A stretch of 32,271 nucleotides of DNA, taken from positions 1-32,271 of the IMG/VR virus record IMGVR_UViG_3300032246_001091, one strand, 5' to 3'. Below the pieces are notes generated by a model. The model had not been told where the DNA came from. It ran no database searches and saw only the letters and a program-made list of their open reading frames with translations. The number at the start of each line of letters is the position of its first letter. The stretch's first letter is position 1. Both the position numbers and the translations under genes were made by a program. Origin of the DNA: a virus. Below are positions 1-7,704 of the stretch, in pieces.

Positions 1-142
1 ATTCCAACCTAAGATTGGATTTAAAACTCGTTACGGCATGGTTGCTAACCCATTTGCACAAGGTCTTACACAAGGTAACGGCATTATCAATGCTCGTACA
101 AACGTGTACTATCGTATTTTTGGCGTTAAGAACTTGATGTAA
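1..142 (+). CDS. gp23: Major capsid protein gp23, C-terminal fragment
   Basis: The window opens inside a reading frame that ends at TAA 140-142, and only the last 46 residues are visible. The segment FQPKIGFKTRYGMVANPFA closely resembles the end of the T4 gp23 family (PKIGFKTRYG...NPF), the protein that forms the hexameric capsid lattice after head-protease cleavage. The codons (CGT, GGC, ACC) are those of a highly expressed gene. A strong terminator follows about 50 bases later, as expected at the end of a major structural transcript. The 5' part lies outside the window. The family call is confident; the short length is the only limit. Confidence 0.88.
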   Translation, partial: FQPKIGFKTRYGMVANPFAQGLTQGNGIINARTNVYYRIFGVKNLM

Positions 143-193
143 TAGAGTAGTCGAAAGACACTTTAGAAAAAAATCACCATAGAGTGATATTTC

Positions 194-222
194 AAAGACC
201 ACCTTCGGGTGGTCTTTTTTTT
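194..222 (+). terminator. Rho-independent terminator after gp23
   Basis: A perfect 10-bp stem (AAAGACCACC / GGTGGTCTTT) is closed by a stable TTCG tetraloop and runs into eight T residues. It would end the capsid transcript before the next gene. A weaker 5-bp hairpin (ATCAC/GTGAT) sits just upstream at about 173-188. Confidence 0.92.
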
Positions 223-226
223 GGTG

Positions 227-234
227 CCTAAATA
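227..234 (+). promoter_or_regulatory. Late promoter variant, CCTAAATA
   Basis: CCTAAATA matches six of the eight positions of the T4 late consensus TATAAATA (all of TAAATA). It lies between the gp23 terminator and a structural gene. It ends 5 bases before the ATG at 240, so a normal late start would fall at or next to the start codon, leaving essentially no leader. Function is inferred from position and similarity. Confidence 0.5.
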
Positions 235-239
235 ACTAT

Positions 240-767
240 ATGTCAGCGATTTCAAGAACTCCTCAAAATACTAACTTTCTCCAACCGACAAAGTTTACGT
301 TCCAATTGGATAGGATTGGTACTGGTCAATACTTCTGCCAGTCTGTAAATGTACCCGGAGTAAGTCTAGGACAGGCCCCAATCAATTTTCCAGGCTTAGA
401 TGTATATGCGCCTGGTAACAAGATGGTTTATAGCCAGTTAACCATTCGTTTTCTGGTGGATGAAAAGTTGCAATCTTGGATAGACCTGCATAACTGGTTC
501 CGTTCTATTGCGGCACCGACTGGAACCGATGAGCGTAACAGATTGTCTGCAATACAGAACCAGTCAAAAACTAAAAGTACCCCATATTCAGATGGTACTT
601 TAACCATTCTTTCTGCATTAAACAATCCACTTATTAGAGTAAAGTTTTACAATTTGTTTCCAACTAATCTGGCAGACATACAGTTTGACACCTCTTTATC
701 CGCAGACGATACCATTACTGCGGAAGCCACATTTCAGTTTGATTACTTTGACTTTGAAACTACTTGA
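240..767 (+). CDS. gp19-family tail tube-type protein
   Basis: This 175-residue protein resembles the T4 gp19 tail-tube family. The N-terminus places FLQPTKFTFQLDRI and the 'FCQSVNVPGVSL' stretch where gp19 homologues have the same pattern, and the middle has a 'FLVDEKLQSWIDLHNW' segment typical of this fold. T4 gp19 is 163 residues, so length fits. The gp19 fold stacks as hexameric rings to form the inner tail tube; the related gp54 tube-initiator is longer. It follows the gp23 terminator and a late-type promoter, which suits a virion protein. It could instead be a baseplate or tube-associated paralog of gp19, since T4-like phages often carry more than one copy of the fold. Confidence 0.68.
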   Translation: MSAISRTPQNTNFLQPTKFTFQLDRIGTGQYFCQSVNVPGVSLGQAPINFPGLDVYAPGNKMVYSQLTIRFLVDEKLQSWIDLHNWFRSIAAPTGTDERNRLSAIQNQSKTKSTPYSDGTLTILSALNNPLIRVKFYNLFPTNLADIQFDTSLSADDTITAEATFQFDYFDFETT

Positions 768-792
768 CAACATAACGTATATGTGATATTAT
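764..792 (+). promoter_or_regulatory. Sigma70-type promoter for uvsY
   Basis: TTGACA (764-769), a 17-base spacer, then TATTAT (787-792). The -35 box overlaps the stop codon of the preceding structural gene, so an early transcription unit starts on top of a late gene's end. The leader to the uvsY ATG is about 20-25 bases, AT-rich, with no clear Shine-Dalgarno sequence. Confidence 0.82.
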
Positions 793-821
793 GAAGGTTT
801 AGAATACATTTTTATTATATT

Positions 822-1256
822 ATGGAAAACTTAGAACAAGTATTAAAACATTGGGAACGTGATACAGTTATTGACCAGACAGAACCTGGCAAAGAACTGA
901 TTAAGATTCCCACTCTACACAACAAATACCTTGGTATTCTCACTAAGCACAAAATTGCCGCAAAGAAGGCACATTTTGATTATCTCCGTATGAGAAAAAT
1001 TAAATGGGAATATTATACAGGCAAAATGTCCCAAGAAGAACTTGCAGAGTATGGTTGGGAACCATTTCAGTTTACACTCAAATCCGACATTAATACATAC
1101 TTAGAGGCCGATAGTGATTTAATTAAATTATTGGAAAAGAAAGTATATCACGAAGAAACGGTATCTGTTTTAGAATCTATTTTATCAGAACTTAAATCCA
1201 GAACCTTTCAATTGCGTGACTTTATATCATGGGAAAAATTCATTGGTGGACAATGA
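822..1256 (+). CDS. uvsY: Recombination mediator UvsY
   Basis: This 144-residue protein matches T4 UvsY (137 residues) in size and overall pattern: an N-terminal charged helix, a middle block with KAHFDYLRMRKIKWEYYTGKM corresponding to T4's basic 'KARLDYYSGR' region, a 'LEADSDLIKL' segment equivalent to T4 'LSADKDVLKV', and a C-terminal helix 'ILSELKSRTFQLRDFISWEKF' equivalent to 'ALDAIKSRGFAIKHIQDMRAFE'. UvsY loads the UvsX recombinase onto ssDNA coated with gp32. It is driven by the sigma70 promoter at 764-792, and uvsW follows after one intervening gene. The residue-level parallels make the call firm. Confidence 0.9.
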   Translation: MENLEQVLKHWERDTVIDQTEPGKELIKIPTLHNKYLGILTKHKIAAKKAHFDYLRMRKIKWEYYTGKMSQEELAEYGWEPFQFTLKSDINTYLEADSDLIKLLEKKVYHEETVSVLESILSELKSRTFQLRDFISWEKFIGGQ

Positions 1257-1274
1257 TGGTCAAATACGATTCTT

Positions 1275-1282
1275 TATAAATA
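1275..1282 (+). promoter_or_regulatory. T4-type late promoter TATAAATA
   Basis: An exact TATAAATA match lies 18 bases upstream of ATG 1301. AGGAG at 1290-1294 gives the ribosome binding site. It would give late expression of the zinc-finger gene and possibly of uvsW. Confidence 0.72.
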
Positions 1283-1300
1283 CTCAAAAAGGAGTGTTTA

Positions 1301-1741
1301 ATGGAAAATATATTTGAAAACCTCAAAGATACAAAATACGAAGATATAGATAAACAAGAATTTGAATCTCAAAGAGAGTTATTTGTATCTGAAGCATTAA
1401 AAAGAAATTCTACCTTTATTAAATGTCCACATTGTAATGTTACTGGCAATGAACCAAATATGTTGCGGTGGCATTTTGATAATTGTGAAACGGTATTAAG
1501 ATGTTGTAAACAATGTGGCAATACAATACCACGACAAGGAATAAAACCTTTTTTATATAATGTCAAAAAATATTGTAACAGAAAATGTTACATGGAAAGT
1601 AAAAAAGGTAAGCCGCCTATTGTTATGACTCATGAGGTTAAAGAAAAATTATCCAAAATTGCTTTAAGTCAAAGTGAAAAAAGAAGTGAAAGAATTAAAA
1701 TGAATAAACCATGGGAAACAAGATGGAAGAAAAAGACCTAA
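1301..1741 (+). CDS. Zinc-finger protein like the DNA-binding part of a homing endonuclease
   Basis: This 146-residue protein has a CPHC-x12-H-x3-C finger (C42, C45, H58, C62) followed by a second cysteine cluster (C68/C69, C72, C92, C96). The C-terminal stretch around 102-133 (GKPPIVMTHEVKEKLSKIA) resembles a NUMOD3 DNA-binding repeat. Fingers of the form 'CPHC...RWHFDNC' are typical of the DNA-binding halves of phage GIY-YIG and HNH homing endonucleases. No GIY-YIG, HNH or other catalytic motif is visible. It lies between uvsY and uvsW, starts from its own late promoter with a good AGGAG, and its 3' end overlaps uvsW by 31 bases. It may be a catalytically lost homing endonuclease or a DNA-binding regulator. 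Confidence 0.6.
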   Translation: MENIFENLKDTKYEDIDKQEFESQRELFVSEALKRNSTFIKCPHCNVTGNEPNMLRWHFDNCETVLRCCKQCGNTIPRQGIKPFLYNVKKYCNRKCYMESKKGKPPIVMTHEVKEKLSKIALSQSEKRSERIKMNKPWETRWKKKT

Positions 1742-3228
1742 TTATATCCAAATTGGATGAGGTCTATGCCAAGATACGATGTGAAAAATCTGTTGCAAAA
1801 GAACTACATGAATATTTTTCATTTATGGTTCCAGGATATCAATTTGTTCCGGCTTATAGAAATAAAATATGGAATGGTAAAATTTATCTTTACCATCTAA
1901 ACACTTCTCAAATCTATCTAGGTTTATTAAATTATGTGGAACAGTTTTGTGAAGAAAGAAATTACACCTTTGAATATGAAGGTGGTGTAGATGTAGAAGA
2001 TGAGTTTTCTTTATATCATGCCAAAAAGTTTGCAGAAGATTTATACATTCATTCAAATGGCAAACCAATTGAAACTAGAGAACATCAATTAAATGCCTTT
2101 GTTCATGCTATGCAAAAACGGAGAGCCTTATTAGTTTCTCCAACCGCATCTGGTAAATCTCTTATCATTTATCTTATCTGTCGGCAACTACTAGATTATC
2201 AAAATCTCAAAGGTTTAATTATTGTGCCAACCACATCGTTGGTAGAACAATTATACTCCGACTTTGGTGATTATTCAAGTGAAGTTGGATTCAAAAACTT
2301 TATGTGTGTTCATAGAATATACCAAGGTAAAGAAAAAGAAACGGATAAACCTATTGTCATTTCTACTTGGCAATCTTTGTATAAGATGCCAAAAGAATAT
2401 TTTGAACAATTTGATTATGTTATTGGTGATGAGGCACATCTATTCAAAGCACAATCTCTTACTTCTATATTAACCAATTGTGTTAATGCCAAATACCGTA
2501 TTGGTCTTACAGGTACTTTAGATGGAACTAAAACACACAAGTTGGTTTTAGAAGGTCTTTTTGGTCCTGTTCGTAAAGTAGTTACCACAAAAGAGTTGAT
2601 TGATGATAATAAATTGGCTCAATTTGAAATTAAATGTCTTGTATTAAAACACACCGATGAAGAATGTTTATTGGTAAAAGATAAGACTTACCAAGAAGAA
2701 GTTGATTATCTTATTTCACATGAGGCAAGAAATAAATTCATTAAGAATCTTGCAGTTAGCTTAGGTAAAAATACTTTGGTTCTCTTTCAAATGGTTGACA
2801 AACATGGCAGAATACTGTATGATATGATAAGAGAAACAGAGAAGATTGGTGATAGAAAAGTATTCTTTGTTTATGGTGGTACAGAAACAACTGACCGTGA
2901 AGAAATAAGAAAGATTATGGAGATTGAAAACAATGCTATTATTGTGGCTAGTTTTGGGACTTTTTCTACTGGAATTAACATTAGGAATTTGCATAACATT
3001 ATATTTGCGATGCCAACTAAATCGACAATTCGAACTTTGCAAAGCATTGGACGAGGCCTACGACAGAGTGATGGCAAAGAAATAGCCACTTTATATGATA
3101 TTTCGGATGACCTTAGATATAAAAAACATATGAATTATACACTTAAACATTTCGTGGAAAGAACAAAGATATATAATGAGGAGAAGTTCCCCTTTAAAAT
3201 ATACAAAATAGGATTAAAAAATGCTTGA
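1711..3228 (+). CDS. uvsW: DNA/RNA helicase UvsW
   Basis: This 505-residue superfamily 2 helicase has Walker A SPTASGKS (143-150), DEAH (240-243), motif III-like LTGT (267-270) and motif VI QSIGRGLRQ near 440. The N-terminal ~100 residues match the small DNA-binding domain of T4 UvsW (587 residues in T4). UvsW unwinds R-loops and branched DNA, and helps switch T4 replication from origin-dependent to recombination-dependent. The start is uncertain: ATG 1711 lies inside the upstream gene and lacks a clear Shine-Dalgarno, and ATG 1723 (MEEKD) is an equally plausible start. The end overlaps the next gene by 8 bases. Confidence 0.92.
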   Translation: MGNKMEEKDLIISKLDEVYAKIRCEKSVAKELHEYFSFMVPGYQFVPAYRNKIWNGKIYLYHLNTSQIYLGLLNYVEQFCEERNYTFEYEGGVDVEDEFSLYHAKKFAEDLYIHSNGKPIETREHQLNAFVHAMQKRRALLVSPTASGKSLIIYLICRQLLDYQNLKGLIIVPTTSLVEQLYSDFGDYSSEVGFKNFMCVHRIYQGKEKETDKPIVISTWQSLYKMPKEYFEQFDYVIGDEAHLFKAQSLTSILTNCVNAKYRIGLTGTLDGTKTHKLVLEGLFGPVRKVVTTKELIDDNKLAQFEIKCLVLKHTDEECLLVKDKTYQEEVDYLISHEARNKFIKNLAVSLGKNTLVLFQMVDKHGRILYDMIRETEKIGDRKVFFVYGGTETTDREEIRKIMEIENNAIIVASFGTFSTGINIRNLHNIIFAMPTKSTIRTLQSIGRGLRQSDGKEIATLYDISDDLRYKKHMNYTLKHFVERTKIYNEEKFPFKIYKIGLKNA

Positions 3229-3604
3229 GTATAAAACACAAATAATTAAATTACAGAATGGGGATGATTTGATTGCGAATGTAACATTAAATGGTATGGA
3301 TTATATACTTGATGAACCTATGTCTTTTGGATTAGATTTAAGAGGTCATAACTCTAATTTGGTTATGAGGCATTATTTGCCAGTTCAGCTGGTAAAAAAG
3401 AACCAAATGCAAATTAATATGAATGATGTTTTGACAGTACTTGAACCTGAAGAAGAATTCTGTGAATACTACATCAATACGGTAGTTAGACTCCGAGAGT
3501 TGTTACGGGCAAAGTCTTTAGTCGATGATTTGTCGGATGAAGAAATACAAGATATGATTAATAATTTTGAAGATATGGATCATGATGGAGTTACATTACA
3601 TTAA
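3221..3604 (+). CDS. Sm-like phage protein (copy 1)
   Basis: This 127-residue protein starts with 'IIKLQNGDDLIANV', the pattern of an Sm1 motif (strand, loop, strand), followed by 'YILDEPMSFGLDLRG'. The middle has 'LPVQLVKKNQMQINMNDVL', and the acidic tail is 'DDLSDEEIQDMI'. A crystal structure of an Sm-like protein of putative cyanophage origin has been reported, and this protein has the look of that family. A second member (19784-20095) shares the same opening and the 'xxDFINNYKQV'/'EEFCEYYINTV' segment. It overlaps uvsW by 8 bases and precedes gp55, so it is co-transcribed with recombination and transcription genes. RNA binding is inferred from the fold only. Confidence 0.55.
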   Translation: MLEYKTQIIKLQNGDDLIANVTLNGMDYILDEPMSFGLDLRGHNSNLVMRHYLPVQLVKKNQMQINMNDVLTVLEPEEEFCEYYINTVVRLRELLRAKSLVDDLSDEEIQDMINNFEDMDHDGVTLH

Positions 3605-3639
3605 TACTTTCAACCAAGGACATACTCGACTATACACAC

Positions 3640-3669
3640 TTGTCAAGCATATGTCAATAACAATATGTG
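3640..3669 (+). promoter_or_regulatory. Weak sigma70-like promoter before gp55
   Basis: TTGTCA (3640-3645), 18 bases, TATGTG (3664-3669). The -10 box is poor. If used, transcription would start at about 3676, the A of the gp55 ATG. The -35 sits in a small palindrome CTTGTCAAG (3639-3647). Confidence 0.3.
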
Positions 3670-3675
3670 GTAAAC

Positions 3676-4212
3676 ATGGCGACTAAACAAAAACATTATA
3701 TTAATAACGGCGACTTTCTTCAAGCTTTAATTGAGTATAAAGAAAACTGTAAACTGGCAAAAAAGAATAAAACAGAACCTCCTCCTATTCCTAATTATAT
3801 TGGAGAGTGTTTTATGAAAATTGCAGAAGGTTTATCTCACAAACCTAATTTTATAAACTATACCTATCGTGATGAAATGATGTCAGATGGTATTGAAAAC
3901 TGTTTAATGTATTTTAATAACTTTGACCCCACCAAGTCAAAGAATCCATTTGCCTATTTTACTCAAATTATCTACTTTGCCTTTTTACGAAGAATCAGTA
4001 AAGAGAAGAAACAAACCTATGTTAAGTACAAAGCCACAGAACAAATGGGTATTTTGGATGAATTTGAAATGTTAGAACTTGAAGATGGTACTTCAATGCA
4101 ATTCCAATTGTATGACAATATTGCCGAATTTATTGAAACCTATGAACAAACAAAGTCCAAAAAGAAAGAGGTAAAGAAACCTAAAGGGCTTGAAAAGTTT
4201 CTAGGAGAATGA
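3676..4212 (+). CDS. gp55: Late sigma factor gp55
   Basis: The product is 178 residues when started at ATG 3676; a GTG at 3667 would add three. It aligns well with T4 gp55 (185 residues): 'YINNGDFLQALIEYK' versus T4 'YVNNKELLQAIIDWK', 'MKIAEGLSHKPNF' versus 'MLIAEGLSKRFNF', and 'DEMMSDGIENCLMYFNNFDPTKSKNPFAYFTQ' corresponding to T4's sigma region-2 helix. gp55 binds host RNA polymerase core and recognises TATAAATA promoters with gp33 and the clamp gp45. Those promoters occur several times in this window. No Shine-Dalgarno precedes either start, and a weak promoter sits exactly one spacing upstream of ATG 3676. Confidence 0.92.
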   Translation: MATKQKHYINNGDFLQALIEYKENCKLAKKNKTEPPPIPNYIGECFMKIAEGLSHKPNFINYTYRDEMMSDGIENCLMYFNNFDPTKSKNPFAYFTQIIYFAFLRRISKEKKQTYVKYKATEQMGILDEFEMLELEDGTSMQFQLYDNIAEFIETYEQTKSKKKEVKKPKGLEKFLGE

Positions 4213-4216
4213 TATA

Positions 4217-4393
4217 ATGTACAAAGTATATTATTATAGTGGCAGCACTACAGCATTAGATAAAATGCAAACTAAAGAATTTTCAACACTAGTTGAAGCA
4301 ACCACATAGGCTAACTCACAACCTATGGGTTCAATTTTAGAAATTAAACATTATGAAAATCGCACTAATAACGGACCAACACTTTGGCGCTAG
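4217..4393 (+). pseudogene. Small gene interrupted by an in-frame amber codon
   Basis: ATG 4217 has GGAG 10 bases upstream (4204-4207) and opens a 30-codon frame, MYKVYYYSGSTTALDKMQTK..., that stops at TAG 4307-4309. The same frame stays open for 27 more codons to TAG 4391-4393. The continuation (ANSQPMGSILEIKHYEN) has the look of the second half of a small phage protein, so the amber probably splits one original gene of about 58 codons. The tail of the second half overlaps the start of gp47 by 41 bases. It may be a truncation or readthrough. TAG is a normal stop elsewhere here, for example at 16943, 27496 and 31435. Confidence 0.5.
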
Positions 4394-5423
4394 AAATGAT
4401 TCAATCCATTTCTTAGATTACTATGAAAAATTCTACGAACATACGTTCTTTCCTGCTCTTGAATCTCAAGGTATTGATACTGTGCTTATTCTTGGGGATA
4501 CTTTTGACCGCCGTAAGTATATAAACTTTTTTACTTACAAACGTGCCAGAGAAATGTTCTTTGACAAATTATATCAAAGAGAAATTAATGTATTCATGTT
4601 GGCAGGTAATCATGACACCTATTTTAAAAATACCAACGATGTAAATTCGGTTGAATTGTTGTTAGGTGAATACTCTAATATTGTTGTGATATCTTCACCA
4701 AAAACAATTACAATAAATGGTAATCATATCTGTATGTTACCTTGGATTTGTGCCGAGAATTATGCAGACAGTATGAAAGAGTTAAAAGATACCAAATCAG
4801 ATGTTGTTATGGGTCATTTAGATATTGCTGGATTCCAAATGCACCGAGGTTTATCTTCAACAGAAGGACTAGACCGCAATATATTTTCTCGCTTTGACAT
4901 GGTAATGTCTGGCCATTTCCATCACAGGTCTACCAGTGATAACATTTATTATCTTGGTAATCCATATGAACTTACTTGGCAAGATTACAATGACCCCCGT
5001 GGTTTTCATATAATGGACTTAGACACTCGTAAATTAACTTTTATTGAAAATCCAAATGTCATGTTCCATCGTGTTACTTATGATGATAAAGAACATAGCA
5101 TTACCGAAATTAATGATAGAGATTTAAGTAAGTATACCAATACCTATGTTAAAGTTGTGGTAGTCAACAAAACTAATCCTTATCTATTTGACAAGTTTAT
5201 GGAAAGATTATACAATGTTAACCCAATTGATGTTACCATTGCGGAAGACTTTGCTGACTTGACAGAAGGCGTAGAAGATGATATGATTAATGAAGCAGAA
5301 GATACAATCACAATCATTAATAAATTTGTGGATGGTATTACCGAAGAACATATTGATAATGAAAAGCTGAAAACTGTAATGAAAGAATTATATGTTGAGG
5401 CATTGAACCAAGAACAGGCATGA
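4353..5423 (+). CDS. gp47: Recombination nuclease subunit gp47 (Mre11/SbcD-like)
   Basis: This 356-residue calcineurin-like metallophosphoesterase (T4 gp47: 339) has the metal-binding motifs in order: D8-Q-H10, GD49-x-FDRR, GN86-H87-D88, GH at about 155 and GHFHH near 189. With gp46 it forms the nuclease complex that resects DNA ends for recombination-dependent replication and host DNA breakdown. The start is ATG 4353. The end overlaps gp46 by the 4 bases ATGA, so the two subunits are translationally coupled. All catalytic motifs are intact. Confidence 0.95.
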   Translation: MKIALITDQHFGARNDSIHFLDYYEKFYEHTFFPALESQGIDTVLILGDTFDRRKYINFFTYKRAREMFFDKLYQREINVFMLAGNHDTYFKNTNDVNSVELLLGEYSNIVVISSPKTITINGNHICMLPWICAENYADSMKELKDTKSDVVMGHLDIAGFQMHRGLSSTEGLDRNIFSRFDMVMSGHFHHRSTSDNIYYLGNPYELTWQDYNDPRGFHIMDLDTRKLTFIENPNVMFHRVTYDDKEHSITEINDRDLSKYTNTYVKVVVVNKTNPYLFDKFMERLYNVNPIDVTIAEDFADLTEGVEDDMINEAEDTITIINKFVDGITEEHIDNEKLKTVMKELYVEALNQEQA

Positions 5424-7135
5424 TTATATTTGAAAAAGTCCGTTGGAAGAATTTTCTTTCAACTGGCAATAGTTTTACGGAAATCAATTTAACTAAATCA
5501 CCAAATACTCTTATCATTGGTAATAATGGTGCGGGTAAATCCACTATTTTGGATGCATTATGTTTTGGTTTGTTTGGTAAACCATTTCGTAAGATTAACA
5601 AACCCCAATTATTAAACTCTATTAACAATCAGGCAGCTGTTGTTGAGATTGAGTTTTCTATTGGCAAAAAATCATATAAAGTAATTCGTGGTATTAAACC
5701 AAACACATTTGAAGTTTATTGCAATGGAGTTATGGTTGACCAAGATGCCAAAGCAAAAGATTACCAAGAACATTTAGAAAAGTTTATTCTTAAATTAAAT
5801 TATAAATCTTTTACTCAAGTTGTTATATTAGGTTCTGCATCGTTTGTTCCATTTATGCAACTATCTCCGGCAGACCGAAGAGCAATTATTGAAGATTTAT
5901 TAGACATTAATATCTTCTCCTCAATGAATGGTGTGGTCAAAGAAAAAATGTCTTTTATTAAAGACACCACACAAAAGACCAAATACGAAATGGATTTGAC
6001 ATCTGAAAAGATTAACTTTCAGAAACAAAGTATTGAAGAACATAAGAATCGTTCCAAAACAGAGATTGAAAAGAAAAGAAAAGAAGTCAATGAAAGTATT
6101 GACCAATCTTTTACTTTACAAAAAAATGTGGAATTAATCCAAAAACACATTGATGTATTGCAAAGTAAGATACAAGATAAGTTGTCAATCGAAAAGAAAA
6201 GTGCCAAATTGGTACAGTTGGAATCTAGGTTAGAATCTCGTTTAAAAAAATTAGAAAAGGAATATAAGTTCTATGAAGAAAACCACGACTGCCCAACCTG
6301 CAAACAAGGTATTGCTGACACCTTCAGACATAGCCAGCTTAGTGGAATCGATAAAACAAAAGGAGAAATTGGAGTTGGAATCCAGGATATTGAAACAAAA
6401 ATCCAAGAGGCGAACAACCGTATCGAAGAAATCCAAAAAATAGTTAAACATATTCAAGACCATAATAATGAAATTGTTAAACATAATTCAACCATATCGG
6501 CAATCAATATCTACATTGATAAATTGCAAAGAGAAATTAATGAACTGGCAAGTAATAAGGATAGTATTGAAGAAGATAATCAGAAGCTTAAGGAACTCAA
6601 ACAAGAGTTGTCCGTGTTGCTCACCAAGATGGAAGAATTATCAGTAGAAAAACAATACTATGATTTTGCAAGTTCTTTATTAAAAGATACTGGTATCAAA
6701 ACAAAGATTATTCGACAATATTTACCAATCATGAATAAATTGATTAATAAGTATTTGACTGCAATGGACTTCTTTGTAAACTTTAATATTAATGAACAAT
6801 TTGAAGAAACAATTAAGAGTAGACACCGTGATGAGTTTGGTTATGCCAACTTTTCTGAAGGTGAGAAGATGCGTATTGACTTGGCACTATTGTTTACATG
6901 GCGCCAAATTGCCAAGCTAAAGAATTCAACAAACACTAATTTGTTGATATTAGATGAAGTGTTTGATTCCTCATTGGATGGAACTGGCACAGAGGAGTTT
7001 TTGAAATTGATACATGAGATGGGTAGTGATACCAATATCTTTGTTATATCACATAAAGGTGACCAGTTGTTTGATAAGTTCCGGAGTATAATTCGGTTTG
7101 AGAAAAAGAATAATTTTAGTCAGGTGGCAAAATGA
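5420..7135 (+). CDS. gp46: Recombination ATPase gp46 (Rad50/SbcC-like)
   Basis: This 571-residue SMC-type ATPase (T4 gp46: 560) has Walker A GNNGAGKS (34-41), then a long coiled coil interrupted by the zinc hook CPTC (291-294). The second coil follows, then the ABC signature FSEGEKM (478-484) and Walker B LLILDEVFD (508-516). It drives the gp47 nuclease and tethers DNA ends by hook-mediated dimerisation. It is coupled by ATGA overlaps to gp47 upstream and to peptide deformylase downstream, forming one compact operon. Confidence 0.95.
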   Translation: MIIFEKVRWKNFLSTGNSFTEINLTKSPNTLIIGNNGAGKSTILDALCFGLFGKPFRKINKPQLLNSINNQAAVVEIEFSIGKKSYKVIRGIKPNTFEVYCNGVMVDQDAKAKDYQEHLEKFILKLNYKSFTQVVILGSASFVPFMQLSPADRRAIIEDLLDINIFSSMNGVVKEKMSFIKDTTQKTKYEMDLTSEKINFQKQSIEEHKNRSKTEIEKKRKEVNESIDQSFTLQKNVELIQKHIDVLQSKIQDKLSIEKKSAKLVQLESRLESRLKKLEKEYKFYEENHDCPTCKQGIADTFRHSQLSGIDKTKGEIGVGIQDIETKIQEANNRIEEIQKIVKHIQDHNNEIVKHNSTISAINIYIDKLQREINELASNKDSIEEDNQKLKELKQELSVLLTKMEELSVEKQYYDFASSLLKDTGIKTKIIRQYLPIMNKLINKYLTAMDFFVNFNINEQFEETIKSRHRDEFGYANFSEGEKMRIDLALLFTWRQIAKLKNSTNTNLLILDEVFDSSLDGTGTEEFLKLIHEMGSDTNIFVISHKGDQLFDKFRSIIRFEKKNNFSQVAK

Positions 7136-7704
7136 GCGAAATAATTAAATTTGATACAAACGATGCCTTAAAAGGTGATTATGTAGAAGTTCAAAAAATA
7201 AAAACTTTTCCATTAGTTGGTGAAGATAATCCTATTCTAAAAGAGGTATTGCCTGAGTTTAATTTTAAAAATCCGCCAGTTAATCCAAATGAATTTGCTT
7301 CCACTTTAGTGGAAACTTGCAAAGAAAATAAAGGTTATGGTCTTTCGGCCAATCAATGTGGATTTAGACATCGTGTTTTTGTAATGGGTGCTAATGATGA
7401 TTATGTTGCATTTTTTAATCCAAAAGTAATTTCTTCTTCTGGTGAATCACACATGGTTGAAGGATGCCTTTCTTTTCCGTTATTAGGTTTGAGTATTACC
7501 AGACCGGCAACTGTTGAGGTGGAATATCAAGACTTCCACGGAGAAACTAAGAAGGCAACCTTTAGTGGTTTATCTGCTCGTTGTTTCCTCCATGAGCTTG
7601 ACCACATGAATGGAATCGTGTATACTAGTCGTGCAAAGCCAATGGCATTACAGTCCGGAATAAAAAAACGGAATAAATTAATCGGAAAGTTAAGAATTAG
7701 ATAA
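7132..7704 (+). CDS. def: Peptide deformylase
   Basis: The three family motifs are intact: I, GYGLSANQ (68-75); II, EGCLS (110-114); III, HELDH (154-158). The metal ligands are therefore Cys112, His154 and His158, with Glu155 catalytic. The enzyme removes the formyl group from N-terminal Met of new proteins. Phage-encoded deformylases are known from marine T4-like phages. At 190 residues it has a ~20-residue N-terminal extension compared with minimal phage forms. Here it is translationally coupled to gp46 (ATGA) and shares a base with the next gene (TAATG), so it would be made early with the recombination proteins. Confidence 0.93.
   Translation: MSEIIKFDTNDALKGDYVEVQKIKTFPLVGEDNPILKEVLPEFNFKNPPVNPNEFASTLVETCKENKGYGLSANQCGFRHRVFVMGANDDYVAFFNPKVISSSGESHMVEGCLSFPLLGLSITRPATVEVEYQDFHGETKKATFSGLSARCFLHELDHMNGIVYTSRAKPMALQSGIKKRNKLIGKLRIR

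Noticed and set aside
4217-4393. Idea that TAG is recoded in this phage
   Set aside because: TAG is the ordinary terminal stop of several complete genes (16943, 19062, 27496, 31435), so general reassignment is not supported.
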